Part shown: positions 9,007-17,702 of the stretch, piece after piece
Layout: each line of letters opens with the position of its first letter
How positions within the stretch are numbered: position 1 is the first letter of the stretch
From: Mycolicibacterium setense
GTDB taxonomy: Bacteria > Actinomycetota > Actinomycetes > Mycobacteriales > Mycobacteriaceae
DNA length: 64,000 nt
Direction: 5' to 3'
Assembly: GCF_000805385.1 (NCBI RefSeq)
Contig: NZ_JTJW01000008.1
Coordinates: 806,001 to 870,000 of the forward strand
Notes under the pieces: model-generated
What the model saw: only the letters and a program-made list of their open reading frames with translations
Databases searched by the model: none
Told to the model about the DNA's origin: nothing
Position numbers and translations under genes: made by a program

Positions 9007-9947
9007 GCTGCGATTCCTACCGCCGTCCTGATTGCGAATCCTGCGATCAATTCCGGTGCCGCCCGGTAAAAGTGGTCTCCCGTCCGGTACGGCCCGCTGG
9101 CTGTCAGCGCCGCGAAGGCGGCCACCCAGGTACGGATCTCGTGTGCCGAATTACCCCCTTCGGCGGCGATGAAGCTGTTGGACCAGCTGTCCAGATCGGT
9201 CAGGCGGCCCTCGTCGAAGATCTCCAGCAGGCCGTGGTCCCATTCGGGGTTCAGCGGCCGCAGAGCACTGTCTCCGTGGGCGAAGTCGTGAGCAGCCTGG
9301 CTCACCGCGCTCTGGCGGGCCATGCGCTGTTCCGCGGTCATCGGGGCCCCGTGCACGATCCGGTCCAGAGCCGCCGGTGGTGCGGTGTCCAGCGTCGGCA
9401 CCGGCGGATCATGTGACAGCCCGCCGGAACCCAGCACCAGCACGCGCTTGTCGAGTGTTGCCAGGTAGGCACCCACGGCCGCGCCCAGCGCGCGGGACCG
9501 CGACAGCGGGCCCAACGGCGTGGCGACCGAGTTGATGAAGATCGGCACGATGGGACGCGCGGTCGCCTCGCCGAACAACTCCTGCAGCGGCTGCACGGTG
9601 CCGTGGTCGACGTCCATGTTGGTGGAGATCGCGATGTCCACACCGGACTGCCACACCGCTTCTGCGCACTGCTGGGCGATGTCACCGGCAACGTTCAACG
9701 CACCCTCGTATGTGCCGTAATCGCCCACGCCGGCAGCGGCGGTGCCGATGCAGAACGGAGGCATCAGCCGGTAGAAGAACCCGTTGTAATGATCGGGTGA
9801 GAAGGTGACGACCAACTCGGGGTCGTAGTCGGCAACAAACTTGCGAGCACTCCCGACCGCTGCCCTTATCTCGTCGAGGAGTTCAGCCGACGGTCCCGGA
9901 AGATTCAGCAGTGGGCTGTGGGACATACAGCACAGGGCTACTGGCAC
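9003..9947 (-). CDS. mhpB: 2,3-dihydroxyphenylpropionate 1,2-dioxygenase-type extradiol dioxygenase
   Basis: Class III (LigB-type) Fe(II) dioxygenase of 314 residues, the same length as E. coli MhpB. It opens a catechol next to the hydroxyls. The N-terminal SHSPLL, the DHYNGFFY motif near residue 52, the histidine in DVDHGTVQPL near 115 and that in GSGGLSHDPPVP near 179 match the conserved metal and acid/base positions. It starts at GTG 9947, since the N-terminus aligns with the E. coli protein there. This places its first 65 bp inside the end of mhpA. Confidence 0.92.
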   Translation of the reverse strand: MPVALCCMSHSPLLNLPGPSAELLDEIRAAVGSARKFVADYDPELVVTFSPDHYNGFFYRLMPPFCIGTAAAGVGDYGTYEGALNVAGDIAQQCAEAVWQSGVDIAISTNMDVDHGTVQPLQELFGEATARPIVPIFINSVATPLGPLSRSRALGAAVGAYLATLDKRVLVLGSGGLSHDPPVPTLDTAPPAALDRIVHGAPMTAEQRMARQSAVSQAAHDFAHGDSALRPLNPEWDHGLLEIFDEGRLTDLDSWSNSFIAAEGGNSAHEIRTWVAAFAALTASGPYRTGDHFYRAAPELIAGFAIRTAVGIAA

Positions 9948-11565
9948 CGTTCACTCCTCCCTCCAGCACATGAAGCACGTCGAACAGGGCATCGCTCAGT
10001 TCCGGCGCACGTTGGGCGATGTCCGCACCGGCGATGCACCGGTCCGGGCGCAGCACGAGCACAGACTCGGCGTGCACGTCGAACCAGGATTTGAGCGCGC
10101 CCGTACGGTCACCGACGATCACGACAGCGCCGTCGTCACCGTCGGCATCGTGCCCGGTCCAGAACAGCTGGGTAAGCGGCCGAGCGGCAATGAACTTCGC
10201 GCCCAAGGCTTTCCAACGCTGATAAGTCTGCTCGCCGAGCAACGCGCGCGGATTGTTGTTCCAGCACAGCACCGCGAAGTTCAGCCCGATCAGGTCGTCG
10301 AGCAGCACGTTCGTCTGCTCCCGGGTATCCACCCGGGGCTGGATGAACAACGTGCCCGCCGGCGCGTCCGGAGTCGGAGGCTTCGGATGGTAGACCGCAC
10401 CCTGGTCGTAACGGGGCATCGGCTTGAACCGCATCTCCAGCACATAGCGCTTGAGTGCCGGAACCACCGACGCACCGCGAATCAGCTTGTCCCGCAATGC
10501 CGCAACCTTGCGGTTGGTCGGCGAGATGACGCGCCCGACCAATGTGGACAGGTCGATCATGGCCCGCGCGTGCTTGCGGCGCTCGGTGTCGTAGCTGTCC
10601 AGCAGTGCGTCGTCGGCCTGGCCATTGACCACCGCAGCAAGCTTCCAGCCGAGGTTGGCCGCATCCCGGATGCCGCTGTTGTAGCCCTGCCCCTGCCAGA
10701 CCGGCATCAGATGCGCGGCGTCGCCGGCCAGCAGGAAGCGGCCCTTGCGGAAGTTCGCGGCGATACGTGAATGATGGGTGTAGACCCGGCGACGGATCAC
10801 ATCGACCTTGTCCGGATACGGCACGAACGGGGCGAGCAGCCGAGCCACGAACTCGGGATCCTCGGCCTGCTCGTCGGTTTCGTCGGCGTGGATCATGAAC
10901 TCGAACCGGCGGATGCCGTGGGCGATCGAGATCGAGGCATACGGGCGGTCCGGGTCGGCGCCGACCTCGCTGTTCGGATGCCCCAGCGGGTCATTGGCCA
11001 GATCGACCACGACCCACCGGGTCGACGAGGTGGTGCCGTCGAACGACACACCCATCAGTCGTCGAGTTGCGCTGCGTCCGCCGTCGCACCCCACCACGTA
11101 GCGGGCCTGCACCGCGGGAACATCGGGACCGAACTCGACCGTCACGCCCTCGGCGGTTTCGGCCGCCGTCTCCATCCGGCGGCCCCAGGCCACCTGGACA
11201 TGTTCGAACCGGTCGAGCCCGGCCAGCAGTTGCGCGTCGACCAGAGGCTGCACGAACCCGTTTCGCTTGGGCCAGCCGAATCGCGCGTCGGGAGGAGCCA
11301 TTTCGGCCAGCAGCCGGCGGTGACCGTCGTAGAACCGGAGGATCTGGTTGGGCACGGTGTGCGGAAGGATCTCCTCGACCAGCCCGATGGATTGGAAGGT
11401 GCGCAGGGATTCGTCGTCGAGCCCGACGCCCCGCGGGTAGTCGATGAGGCTGTCGCGTTCGTCGACCACGAGGGTGCGGACACCGTAGATACCAAGGATA
11501 TTCGCCAAGGTCAGGCCGACCGGCCCGGCCCCGACGATGACGACGTCGGCCGCTTGCTCGCTCAC
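9883..11565 (-). CDS. mhpA: 3-(3-hydroxyphenyl)propionate hydroxylase-type FAD monooxygenase
   Basis: Class A flavoprotein monooxygenase of 560 residues that adds a second ortho hydroxyl to a phenolic ring, making the catechol used by MhpB. It shows GAGPVGLTLANILG near residue 12, the DG motif GCDGGRSATRRLMG near 158 and the second FAD motif GDAAHLMPVWQGQGYNSGIRDAANL near 278 onward. A thioredoxin-like C-terminal domain is present, as in the family. The gene overlaps mhpC by 4 bp upstream and mhpB by 65 bp downstream, so translation is probably coupled. Confidence 0.9.
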   Translation of the reverse strand: MSEQAADVVIVGAGPVGLTLANILGIYGVRTLVVDERDSLIDYPRGVGLDDESLRTFQSIGLVEEILPHTVPNQILRFYDGHRRLLAEMAPPDARFGWPKRNGFVQPLVDAQLLAGLDRFEHVQVAWGRRMETAAETAEGVTVEFGPDVPAVQARYVVGCDGGRSATRRLMGVSFDGTTSSTRWVVVDLANDPLGHPNSEVGADPDRPYASISIAHGIRRFEFMIHADETDEQAEDPEFVARLLAPFVPYPDKVDVIRRRVYTHHSRIAANFRKGRFLLAGDAAHLMPVWQGQGYNSGIRDAANLGWKLAAVVNGQADDALLDSYDTERRKHARAMIDLSTLVGRVISPTNRKVAALRDKLIRGASVVPALKRYVLEMRFKPMPRYDQGAVYHPKPPTPDAPAGTLFIQPRVDTREQTNVLLDDLIGLNFAVLCWNNNPRALLGEQTYQRWKALGAKFIAARPLTQLFWTGHDADGDDGAVVIVGDRTGALKSWFDVHAESVLVLRPDRCIAGADIAQRAPELSDALFDVLHVLEGGVNGASSPVLYVPQPTAESSGTVG

Positions 11566-12470
11566 GCGCGATCCAAGAGGAAGTCCAGATGCAGCTTGTT
11601 GAAGGTCTCAGGATCTTCGTACTGCGGCCAATGCCCACAGTCCGGCATGACCTCGAAACGGGCGCCGGGGATCATCGACGCGATACGCCGGCCCTCGCTG
11701 ACGTCAGCGGTCGGGTCGTCACTGGTCCACAACACCAGCGTGGGTGCGGTGACCGACCCGTACTCCTTCTCCCCCAGCAAGTTCCGCGCGCGGATCTGCG
11801 GATCCTGCAGTGCCATGATGTCGCTCATCGCGGCGACGAAACCGGGCTGGCGGTACACCGCCTGACGGCTCGCCACGATGTCGTCGTAATCCTTTGTCTT
11901 GTCGGCCATCAACCATTTGATCCGAGCCTGCACCGTCTCCCACGTCGGGTTCTCCGCAGCCGCCATCGAGAGCGTGATGATCCGCTTCATCACTTCGGGG
12001 TCAGCCTGTGATCCACCGGCGGTGTTGAGGACCAGGCGGTCTACGCGGTCCGGATGATCAGCAGCCGCCCGCGCGGCCACCCAGCCACCCAGCGACTCCC
12101 CCGAGATGTGTGCCCGCTGCGCGCCGATCGCGTCGAGGAAGCCGATCAGGTGATCGACGTAGTGGGCGACCTCCAGCGGGTGCCCGGGCTTGTCGGTGTA
12201 GCCGTGCCCGAGCATGTCGATCGACCACGTCGAGAAGTGCTCGGCATGCGATTCCAGATTGCGTACATAGGCCTCGGCGTGCCCGCCCGACCCGTGCAGC
12301 AGAACCAGCACGGGCAGGCTCGGATCACCGGCATGCAGGTACCGGGTACGTACGCCGCCTACATCGAGGTAGCCCTGCGAGAACGCGACGCCCTGCAGAT
12401 CAGCCCAGACGCTCTCATGTTCGGTAGCCGAAACGGAACCGGATGCCGGCCCGGCCGCAGTGCTTGTCAT
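11562..12470 (-). CDS. mhpC: meta-cleavage product C-C hydrolase
   Basis: Alpha/beta hydrolase of 302 residues that should cleave the ring-opened product of MhpB. The serine is in GESLGG near residue 120, the acid in WTSDDPTADV near 250 and the histidine in DCGHWPQYE near 276. I chose ATG 12470, preceded by GGAGAGGGG; upstream in-frame ATGs lack this site. It is the first gene of the minus-strand operon mhpC-mhpA-mhpB-kstD-LLM-SDR-cyclase-FMN reductase-hydrolase. It is divergent from the IclR gene, with a palindrome between them. Confidence 0.87.
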   Translation of the reverse strand: MTSTAAGPASGSVSATEHESVWADLQGVAFSQGYLDVGGVRTRYLHAGDPSLPVLVLLHGSGGHAEAYVRNLESHAEHFSTWSIDMLGHGYTDKPGHPLEVAHYVDHLIGFLDAIGAQRAHISGESLGGWVAARAAADHPDRVDRLVLNTAGGSQADPEVMKRIITLSMAAAENPTWETVQARIKWLMADKTKDYDDIVASRQAVYRQPGFVAAMSDIMALQDPQIRARNLLGEKEYGSVTAPTLVLWTSDDPTADVSEGRRIASMIPGARFEVMPDCGHWPQYEDPETFNKLHLDFLLDRA

Positions 12471-12491
12471 GATCCCCTCTCCGGAGGTAGG

Positions 12492-12506
12492 GAGAATGTC
12501 GTTCTC
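12492..12506. promoter_or_regulatory. 15-bp palindrome GAGAATGTCGTTCTC before mhpC
   Basis: The arms GAGAA and TTCTC are perfect around TGTCG. The site lies about 22 bp upstream of the mhpC start, in the region shared with the divergent IclR gene. It matches 13 of 15 positions of the palindromes at 31683 and 37455. It is a likely repressor operator, bound by the IclR protein or by the regulator of the acyl-CoA genes. Confidence 0.55.
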
Positions 12507-12600
12507 CGAATTTGTAAGCACTTTGCTCATATAGCGCACATCCGCGTGCATTATTATCAGAGCATCACTCTCGCGGTTCTATCTGTCAAGGAGGGGCGCG

Positions 12601-13326
12601 ATGCCGGCCAAAGCAACCCAGCCGCAGCCACAATCGAAGACCGAAGGCACTCGAACGGGAGCGCCCGGCTCACAGACGCTGGCGCGCGGTTTGAGCGCGC
12701 TCGCCGCCATTGCCGCGGCGCCGACGGGGCTGACGGTGCAGCAGGTCGCCGACCACGTCGGGGCGCACCGCACGATCGCCTACCGGCTGCTGGCCACCTT
12801 GAGCCAGTTCCGTTATGTGACAAAGGGTGAGGACGGCCGTTACCGGCCCGGCGCCGGCCTGGCCGCGCTCGGTTCGTCCTTCGACAACAACATGCGCCAG
12901 CTCAGCGTCCCGACGTTGCGCGCACTGGCCGACGAACTCGGCAGCACGGTGTCCCTCCTGGTGGCCGAGGGCGATCAGCAGGTGGCCGTCGCGGTGATCG
13001 TTCCGACGCAGGTGTTCTACCAACTGTCCTTCCACGAGGGCAGCCGCCATCCGCTCGATCGCGGAGCGGCCGGAGTGGCGTTGCTGGCGAGCATGCCGCC
13101 GCGTCCCGGCGAGCGCGAACTGGTCCGCCAGACCCGCGAACAGGGCTGGGTGATCACACACGGCGAAATCGAGCCGGACACCTACGGCCTGGCAGTACCC
13201 GTGCGTCGGCGGCTGCCGTCGCCGCCAACCTGCATCAATCTCATCTCGCACCGCGAAGACGTCGTCCTGGGCGGCAAGGACGCTGTGGTCCGAGCGGCAA
13301 ACGAACTATCGGCGATCCTGTACTGA
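12601..13326 (+). CDS. IclR-family transcriptional regulator
   Basis: A 241-residue IclR protein. A winged helix-turn-helix covers about residues 25-85 (LTVQQVADHVGAHRTIAYRLL), followed by the effector-binding domain with HPLDRGAAGVALLAS near 145. MhpR, the activator of phenylpropionate genes, belongs to this family. Its place divergent from mhpC suggests it controls that operon with an aromatic effector. It may be co-transcribed with the flavoprotein gene only 5 bp downstream. The start ATG 12601 follows AAGGAGGGG by about 5 nt. Confidence 0.88.
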   Translation: MPAKATQPQPQSKTEGTRTGAPGSQTLARGLSALAAIAAAPTGLTVQQVADHVGAHRTIAYRLLATLSQFRYVTKGEDGRYRPGAGLAALGSSFDNNMRQLSVPTLRALADELGSTVSLLVAEGDQQVAVAVIVPTQVFYQLSFHEGSRHPLDRGAAGVALLASMPPRPGERELVRQTREQGWVITHGEIEPDTYGLAVPVRRRLPSPPTCINLISHREDVVLGGKDAVVRAANELSAILY

Positions 13327-13331
13327 AAGGA

Positions 13332-15038
13332 ATGACAGTGGCCCGTACCGAATCTCACCACAACGACGGGGCTCAGCAACACGACGGGGCTCAGCGAAAC
13401 GAGGGACTCGCCTGGGATGACGAGGTCGACGTCGTCGTACTGGGCAGCGGTGGCGCCGGGCTCACCTCCGCTTTGACCGCCTCGGTCAACGGCGCGTCGG
13501 TCGCGATCTACGAGAAGGCACCCACCGTGGGCGGGACCACCGCGGTCTCCGGCGGCATCGTGTGGATACCGGCCCACGACCGCAGCGCCGACGGACCATT
13601 GCCCGTCTCCGACGCCATCGACTATCTGCAGGCGCAGTCGCTCGGTTACATGGATGCCGATCTGGTGGACACGTTCGTGCGCACCGGCCCGGCGATGCTC
13701 GATTTCGTCGAGGAACACAGTGAGCTGCGCTTCGCGGTCGCCGAGGGGTTCCCCGATTACAAACCCGAACTGCCCGGCGGGCGGCCCGGCGGCGGCCGGT
13801 CCTTGAGCGCTGGGCCGGTAGACCGGAGCAAGCTCGGCGCCTGGAAGGACCGGATCACCTCCTTCCCAGCGGATTTCAGCAATGTCGGCATCGACGCCGA
13901 AACCCGGGCACGGATCCACGCCGTCTACGACGATCCCGACGCCGATCTCTGTGTCGCCGGTACCGCGCTGATCGCCGGTCTGCTGCACGGCCTGCTCGAT
14001 CGCGGCATCGAGCCGGTCACCGAGGCCCGCGCGGTCGAACTGACCGGTGACGCCACCGGCATCACCGGAGTGCGCCTGCGCTGCACCGGCGGCAGCGACG
14101 TTCGGGTCCGCGCCCGCAGCGGCGTGGTGCTGGCCACCGGCGGATTCGAATGGGACGCCAAGCTGGTCGAGGCCTATCTGCGCGGGCCGATGCGCGGAGC
14201 GGTGTCGCCGCCGAACAACACCGGTGACGGACTGCGGATGGCCATGGCACACGGCGCCGACCTGGCCAACATGGGTGAGGCGTGGTGGGTTCCGATCGTG
14301 CAGATCCCCGGTGACACGATCGACGGCCACCCGCGCAGCCGCAGCGTGCGCCTGGAACGCACCCGCCCGCGCAGTGTCATCGTCAACCGGGCCGGCAAGC
14401 GCTTCCTCAACGAAGCAGGCGAATACAATTCGATGGCGGGGGCCTTCCAGTACCTCGATCCCAAGATCGGCTACGCCAACGACCCCGCCTGGATCGTGTT
14501 CGACTCCGGGCACCTGCAGCGTTACGGATTCCTCGGTGTCGAGCCAGGCGGCGCGGCGCCGGACTGGTTCTGCGAATCGGCCACCATCGCCGAACTCGCC
14601 GCCAAGACCGGGATCGATCCCGAAGGTCTGGCCGAGACGCTGGCCCGGTGGAATGGCAACGTCGCCAACGAACTCGACCCCGACTTCGGCCGCGGATCCA
14701 GCGCCTACGACGGGTATTGGGGCGACAATTCGGCTGCCACCGCGGCCGGCCAGACCCTCGGCCCACTCGACACCGCGCCGTACTACGCGGTGCCGGTCAA
14801 GGTCGGCGCGATGGGCACCAAGGGCGGGCCACGCACCGACCGAGACGGTCGTGTGCTGCATGTCAACGGGTCGCCGATCCCCGGCCTGTTCGCCGCGGGC
14901 AATGCGATGGGCGGGGTGACCGGCAAGGCATACGGCGGCGCGGGCGGCACCCTCGGTCCGGCCATGGTGTTCGGTTACCGCGCAGGACAAACCGCCGCCA
15001 AAAACTCGAGGACATCGATGGAAGCAGCCGTCGGCTGA
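13332..15038 (+). CDS. KstD-like FAD-dependent dehydrogenase
   Basis: A 568-residue flavoprotein of the KstD/fumarate-reductase family, paralogous to the one at 7198. The FAD motif GSGGAGLTSALTAS is near residue 37, and EKAPTVGGTTAVSGGIVW follows near 61. The C-terminal PYYAVPVKVGAMGTKGG and GKAYGGAGGTLGPAMVFGY correspond to the active-site and FAD-capping segments. It probably introduces a double bond next to a ring ketone. The start is tied to the IclR stop (5 bp gap). A 20-residue polar stretch with two DGAQ repeats precedes the domain. Confidence 0.83.
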   Translation: MTVARTESHHNDGAQQHDGAQRNEGLAWDDEVDVVVLGSGGAGLTSALTASVNGASVAIYEKAPTVGGTTAVSGGIVWIPAHDRSADGPLPVSDAIDYLQAQSLGYMDADLVDTFVRTGPAMLDFVEEHSELRFAVAEGFPDYKPELPGGRPGGGRSLSAGPVDRSKLGAWKDRITSFPADFSNVGIDAETRARIHAVYDDPDADLCVAGTALIAGLLHGLLDRGIEPVTEARAVELTGDATGITGVRLRCTGGSDVRVRARSGVVLATGGFEWDAKLVEAYLRGPMRGAVSPPNNTGDGLRMAMAHGADLANMGEAWWVPIVQIPGDTIDGHPRSRSVRLERTRPRSVIVNRAGKRFLNEAGEYNSMAGAFQYLDPKIGYANDPAWIVFDSGHLQRYGFLGVEPGGAAPDWFCESATIAELAAKTGIDPEGLAETLARWNGNVANELDPDFGRGSSAYDGYWGDNSAATAAGQTLGPLDTAPYYAVPVKVGAMGTKGGPRTDRDGRVLHVNGSPIPGLFAAGNAMGGVTGKAYGGAGGTLGPAMVFGYRAGQTAAKNSRTSMEAAVG

Positions 15039-15091
15039 CACCGATCGCCCGAACTCGCTGCGTCCGGGTTTGCCACGGCGGAGTAAAATTA

Positions 15092-15133
15092 CAACACCGT
15101 TGCACATTTGATCGGGTTGTGGTTAGCATCACA
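15092..15133 (+). promoter_or_regulatory. shared-type promoter/operator 1, upstream of SDR
   Basis: Predicted -35 TTGCAC at 15100-15105 and -10 TAGCAT at 15124-15129 with an 18-bp spacer. The inverted repeat CAAC-ACC-GTTG (15092-15102) overlaps the -35 box. The -10 lies inside TGTGGTTAGCATCACA (15118-15133). The same 16-bp core and layout recur at 16252 and, inverted, at 28250. Confidence 0.7.
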
Positions 15134-15207
15134 TCGCCCATTGGCCGCCGATCTCAGGTCGCAGTCGCGACGGCGCACCCACCCACAGCAATCGAGAAAG
15201 GCACTCC

Positions 15208-16143
15208 GTGACTGAACTTCGGTTCGACGGCCGCACCGCGATCGTCACCGGCGCAGGCGGTAATCCCAGCATCGGCCGCTCCCACGCATTGCTGCTGGCC
15301 CAGCGCGGCGCGAACGTCGTCGTCAACGACATCGGCCGTAGCGTCGCACCCGGCTATGAGGGAACCGCGTCAGCCGACGCGGTGGTCGAGGAGATCCGTC
15401 GCGCCGGCGGAAACGCCGTCGCAGACCACAATTCGATCGCAACAGAGGAGGGTGCGGCCGCGCTGATCCACACAGCGATCGATGCGTTCGGCCGGGTCGA
15501 TGTCCTGGTCAACAACGCCGGCATCTCGATCGCCGCAGCATTCGATGAAATGACCTCGCACGATATCCGCCAGCACATCGACATCAATCTGATGGGCACC
15601 ATCTGGACCTGCCGCGCGGCGTGGCCGCACATGAAAGCCAACGGCTACGGACGCGTCGTCAATACCGGCTCGGGGGCGTTCGCCGGCGCACCACTCCTCG
15701 TGGCATACAGCACGAGCAAAGGCGGAATATTCTCGTTCACCCGCGCGCTCGCCGGCGAGGGCGCCGCATACGGCATAAAGGTCAACAATCTCAATCCCGG
15801 TGCGTTCACCCGCATGGTCGCCGCCCAACAGGATGAGAGCTCGCCGATGTACCAGATGGCGAAGACCGCGCTGCCGCCGGAATTGGTGGCCCCCGTCGCC
15901 GCGCTTCTGTCGCATGAGAGTTGCCCGGTGAACGGCGACACCATCAACGGGGCCGGTGGACTGGTGAATCGGGTCTACCTGGCCGAAACCGCCGGCTTCA
16001 CCCAGAGACCGTTGACGATCGAAACCGTCGCCGAGCGCTGGGCCGAAGTGGTCGAGGGGACGCCCGAGCGCGCTGTGCCGATCGCGGCACACGATCCCCG
16101 CGATTGGAACGTCAAAGAGTATGTCGCCGCCGAACGCGGTTGA
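15208..16143 (+). CDS. SDR family dehydrogenase (MFE-2-type hydroxyacyl dehydrogenase-like)
   Basis: A 311-residue SDR. Its cofactor motif TGAGGNPSIG near residue 15 has the insert seen in peroxisomal multifunctional-enzyme-type 3-hydroxyacyl-CoA dehydrogenases. NNAGIS is near residue 97, the catalytic serine in GSGAFAG near 152 and YSTSKGG near 166. A C-terminal tail of about 60 residues follows the fold. A 3-hydroxyacyl-CoA or ring-alcohol substrate is plausible. It starts at GTG 15208 after GAGAAAGG and is driven by shared-type promoter 1. Confidence 0.85.
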   Translation: MTELRFDGRTAIVTGAGGNPSIGRSHALLLAQRGANVVVNDIGRSVAPGYEGTASADAVVEEIRRAGGNAVADHNSIATEEGAAALIHTAIDAFGRVDVLVNNAGISIAAAFDEMTSHDIRQHIDINLMGTIWTCRAAWPHMKANGYGRVVNTGSGAFAGAPLLVAYSTSKGGIFSFTRALAGEGAAYGIKVNNLNPGAFTRMVAAQQDESSPMYQMAKTALPPELVAPVAALLSHESCPVNGDTINGAGGLVNRVYLAETAGFTQRPLTIETVAERWAEVVEGTPERAVPIAAHDPRDWNVKEYVAAERG

Positions 16144-16226
16144 AGCGAAACGTATTGCGCTCCATGGTGTTCCAGTGCCGCGATCACGGCACGGCAGCAC
16201 ATATTTAACACCTTGAGCTATAAGTA

Positions 16227-16267
16227 CAACAGTGTTGCATGTTAGGCAAGATGTGGTTAGCATCACA
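16227..16267 (+). promoter_or_regulatory. shared-type promoter/operator 2, upstream of amidohydrolase
   Basis: The perfect palindrome CAACA-G-TGTTG at 16227-16237 overlaps a -35 TTGCAT (16235-16240). The -10 TAGCAT (16258-16263) follows after 17 bp. It is embedded in TGTGGTTAGCATCACA (16252-16267), identical to the core at 15118. The transcript would carry a leader of about 100 nt before the ATG at 16367, in which I see no clear structure. Confidence 0.7.
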
Positions 16268-16366
16268 ATGTCGCAGCTTCAAGGTCAACAGCCCGACCTT
16301 GGCCACTGAGCGCTTCACGGCTCCGGAAATCGGTGCCCTGCAAAAGAAATCGACAGAGAGGCCGAC

Positions 16367-17533
16367 ATGCTCGACGAACGCCTGACATTTGAGAATCCGC
16401 TGACCGCCGAAGCCGGCATGATCGTTGACCGGACCAGCCAGCCTCGGGAGGCCGCAAAACTGCCTCAAGACCTCGTCCTGGTCTCGGCCGACAACCACAT
16501 CGAACTCACCGAGGATATTTTCTACGAGCGCTTTCCGGCGGATCGCCACGAAGCCGCGCCCCGAGTGTGGTTCGACCGCTATTGGCGCGTCGGTTTCCCT
16601 GACTCGATGCAGGCATATCCGGAGAGTGCTGACGTCGATACCGCGCTGGCTCGCTCCGTCCTCAACGACGGTTTCGAATTCGGTGTTCGGAACCGCCATC
16701 TCGACGCCGAGGGCATCGACAAGGAAATCGTCTATCCGCAAAGCCTGCTGGCCTTCATCCGCTATCCGGACCAAGAGATGCAAGAGCTCATGTACCGGAC
16801 CTACAACGAGTACATCGCCGAGCTCGACAAGAAGAATCCCGGCCGCTTCTACGGCGTCGGCATCTGCAGCAATTGGTGGGACCCCGATCATGCGGAGAAA
16901 GCGATTCAGCAGATCGTCGACCTCGGACTCAAGAGCTTCATGCTTCCCTTCAGCCCCGGAAAGAATGCGCACGGCGAACCCATCGACTACGACAGCCCGG
17001 AAATGGACCGCTTCTGGGCGTGTGTGGCCGAGGCGAACCTGCCGGTCAACTTTCACATCGGAGAGGTGCCGTCCTCGGGGGGCCGGGGCGGGTTCGGGAC
17101 GTTCTTCCTGATGCAGGCCGCACCCTTCCGTCGCGCCTTCGGCGCGCTGATCTTCGGCGGCATCTTCGACCGCCATCCCAACCTGCAGGTCGTTTTCGCC
17201 GAGGGCGGCATCAACTGGATCGCCGGTGCGCTCCAGGACGCCGAGCTCACCTACGGCGCCCATCGCGAACTCTTCGACTGGCCGATGAAGCACCGCCCGA
17301 GCCACTACTGGCAGAACAACATGTTCGCGACGTTCCAGACCGACACGATCGGTCTGAAGCTGCTGGACTACCTGGGCGCCGACCGCGTGATGTGGGCGCA
17401 GGACTACCCGCACAGTGAAGGCACATTCGGATACTCCGCTAGCGCGATCAACGAGGTCGTCGCGGCAACCTCACCGGAGAACGCGCGAAAGATCCTCAGC
17501 GAGAACGCGATCAACCTGTACAAGCTCAGCTGA
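16367..17533 (+). CDS. amidohydrolase 2 family (ACMSD/LigW-like)
   Basis: A 388-residue TIM-barrel metal hydrolase or decarboxylase of the ACMSD type. The metal-binding start is altered to SADNHIE near residue 40. NFHIGE near 225 and the acidic AQDYPHSEG near 345, which holds a metal-contact Asp, are clear. Relatives are common in mycobacterial steroid and hydrocarbon clusters, but their reactions are mostly unknown. It is a paralogue of the gene at 26841-28208 and has the same kind of promoter. ATG 16367 follows a GAGAGG site. Confidence 0.82.
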   Translation: MLDERLTFENPLTAEAGMIVDRTSQPREAAKLPQDLVLVSADNHIELTEDIFYERFPADRHEAAPRVWFDRYWRVGFPDSMQAYPESADVDTALARSVLNDGFEFGVRNRHLDAEGIDKEIVYPQSLLAFIRYPDQEMQELMYRTYNEYIAELDKKNPGRFYGVGICSNWWDPDHAEKAIQQIVDLGLKSFMLPFSPGKNAHGEPIDYDSPEMDRFWACVAEANLPVNFHIGEVPSSGGRGGFGTFFLMQAAPFRRAFGALIFGGIFDRHPNLQVVFAEGGINWIAGALQDAELTYGAHRELFDWPMKHRPSHYWQNNMFATFQTDTIGLKLLDYLGADRVMWAQDYPHSEGTFGYSASAINEVVAATSPENARKILSENAINLYKLS

Positions 17534-17629
17534 GCATCGGCAGCTGCACAGTGGATACCGTTCGGGTTGAAGCCATGCACACCAGCTGACTCCGTTGTCG
17601 CCAGAGTGGTGAGCGTCACCGTCGGAATA

Positions 17630-17647
17630 TGTCTAGCGCGCTAGACA
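17630..17647. promoter_or_regulatory. 18-bp perfect palindrome, probable MarR operator
   Basis: TGTCTAGCGCGCTAGACA lies 55 bp upstream of the LLM gene that is followed by a MarR gene. The arm CTAGACA recurs at 19047-19053, just before the next gene in the group. Both location and symmetry fit an autoregulatory MarR site. Confidence 0.65.
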
Positions 17648-17702
17648 GTTGTACGCTACGGAATAGTTGTCACCCGTAGCCGCCGACGCCAGAAGGTCAC
17701 CC

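Noticed and set aside
13182..15107. 641-codon open frame on the minus strand opposite the FAD dehydrogenase
   Set aside because: It is antisense to a flavoprotein with full FAD motifs and has no recognisable domain.
15118..15133. Reading TGTGGTTAGCATCACA as a CRP site
   Set aside because: The spacing TGTG(G)-N6-(T)CACA resembles a CRP site, but the TAGCAT inside it is ideally spaced from a -35 box in all three copies, so a promoter core explains it better. CRP binding cannot be excluded.
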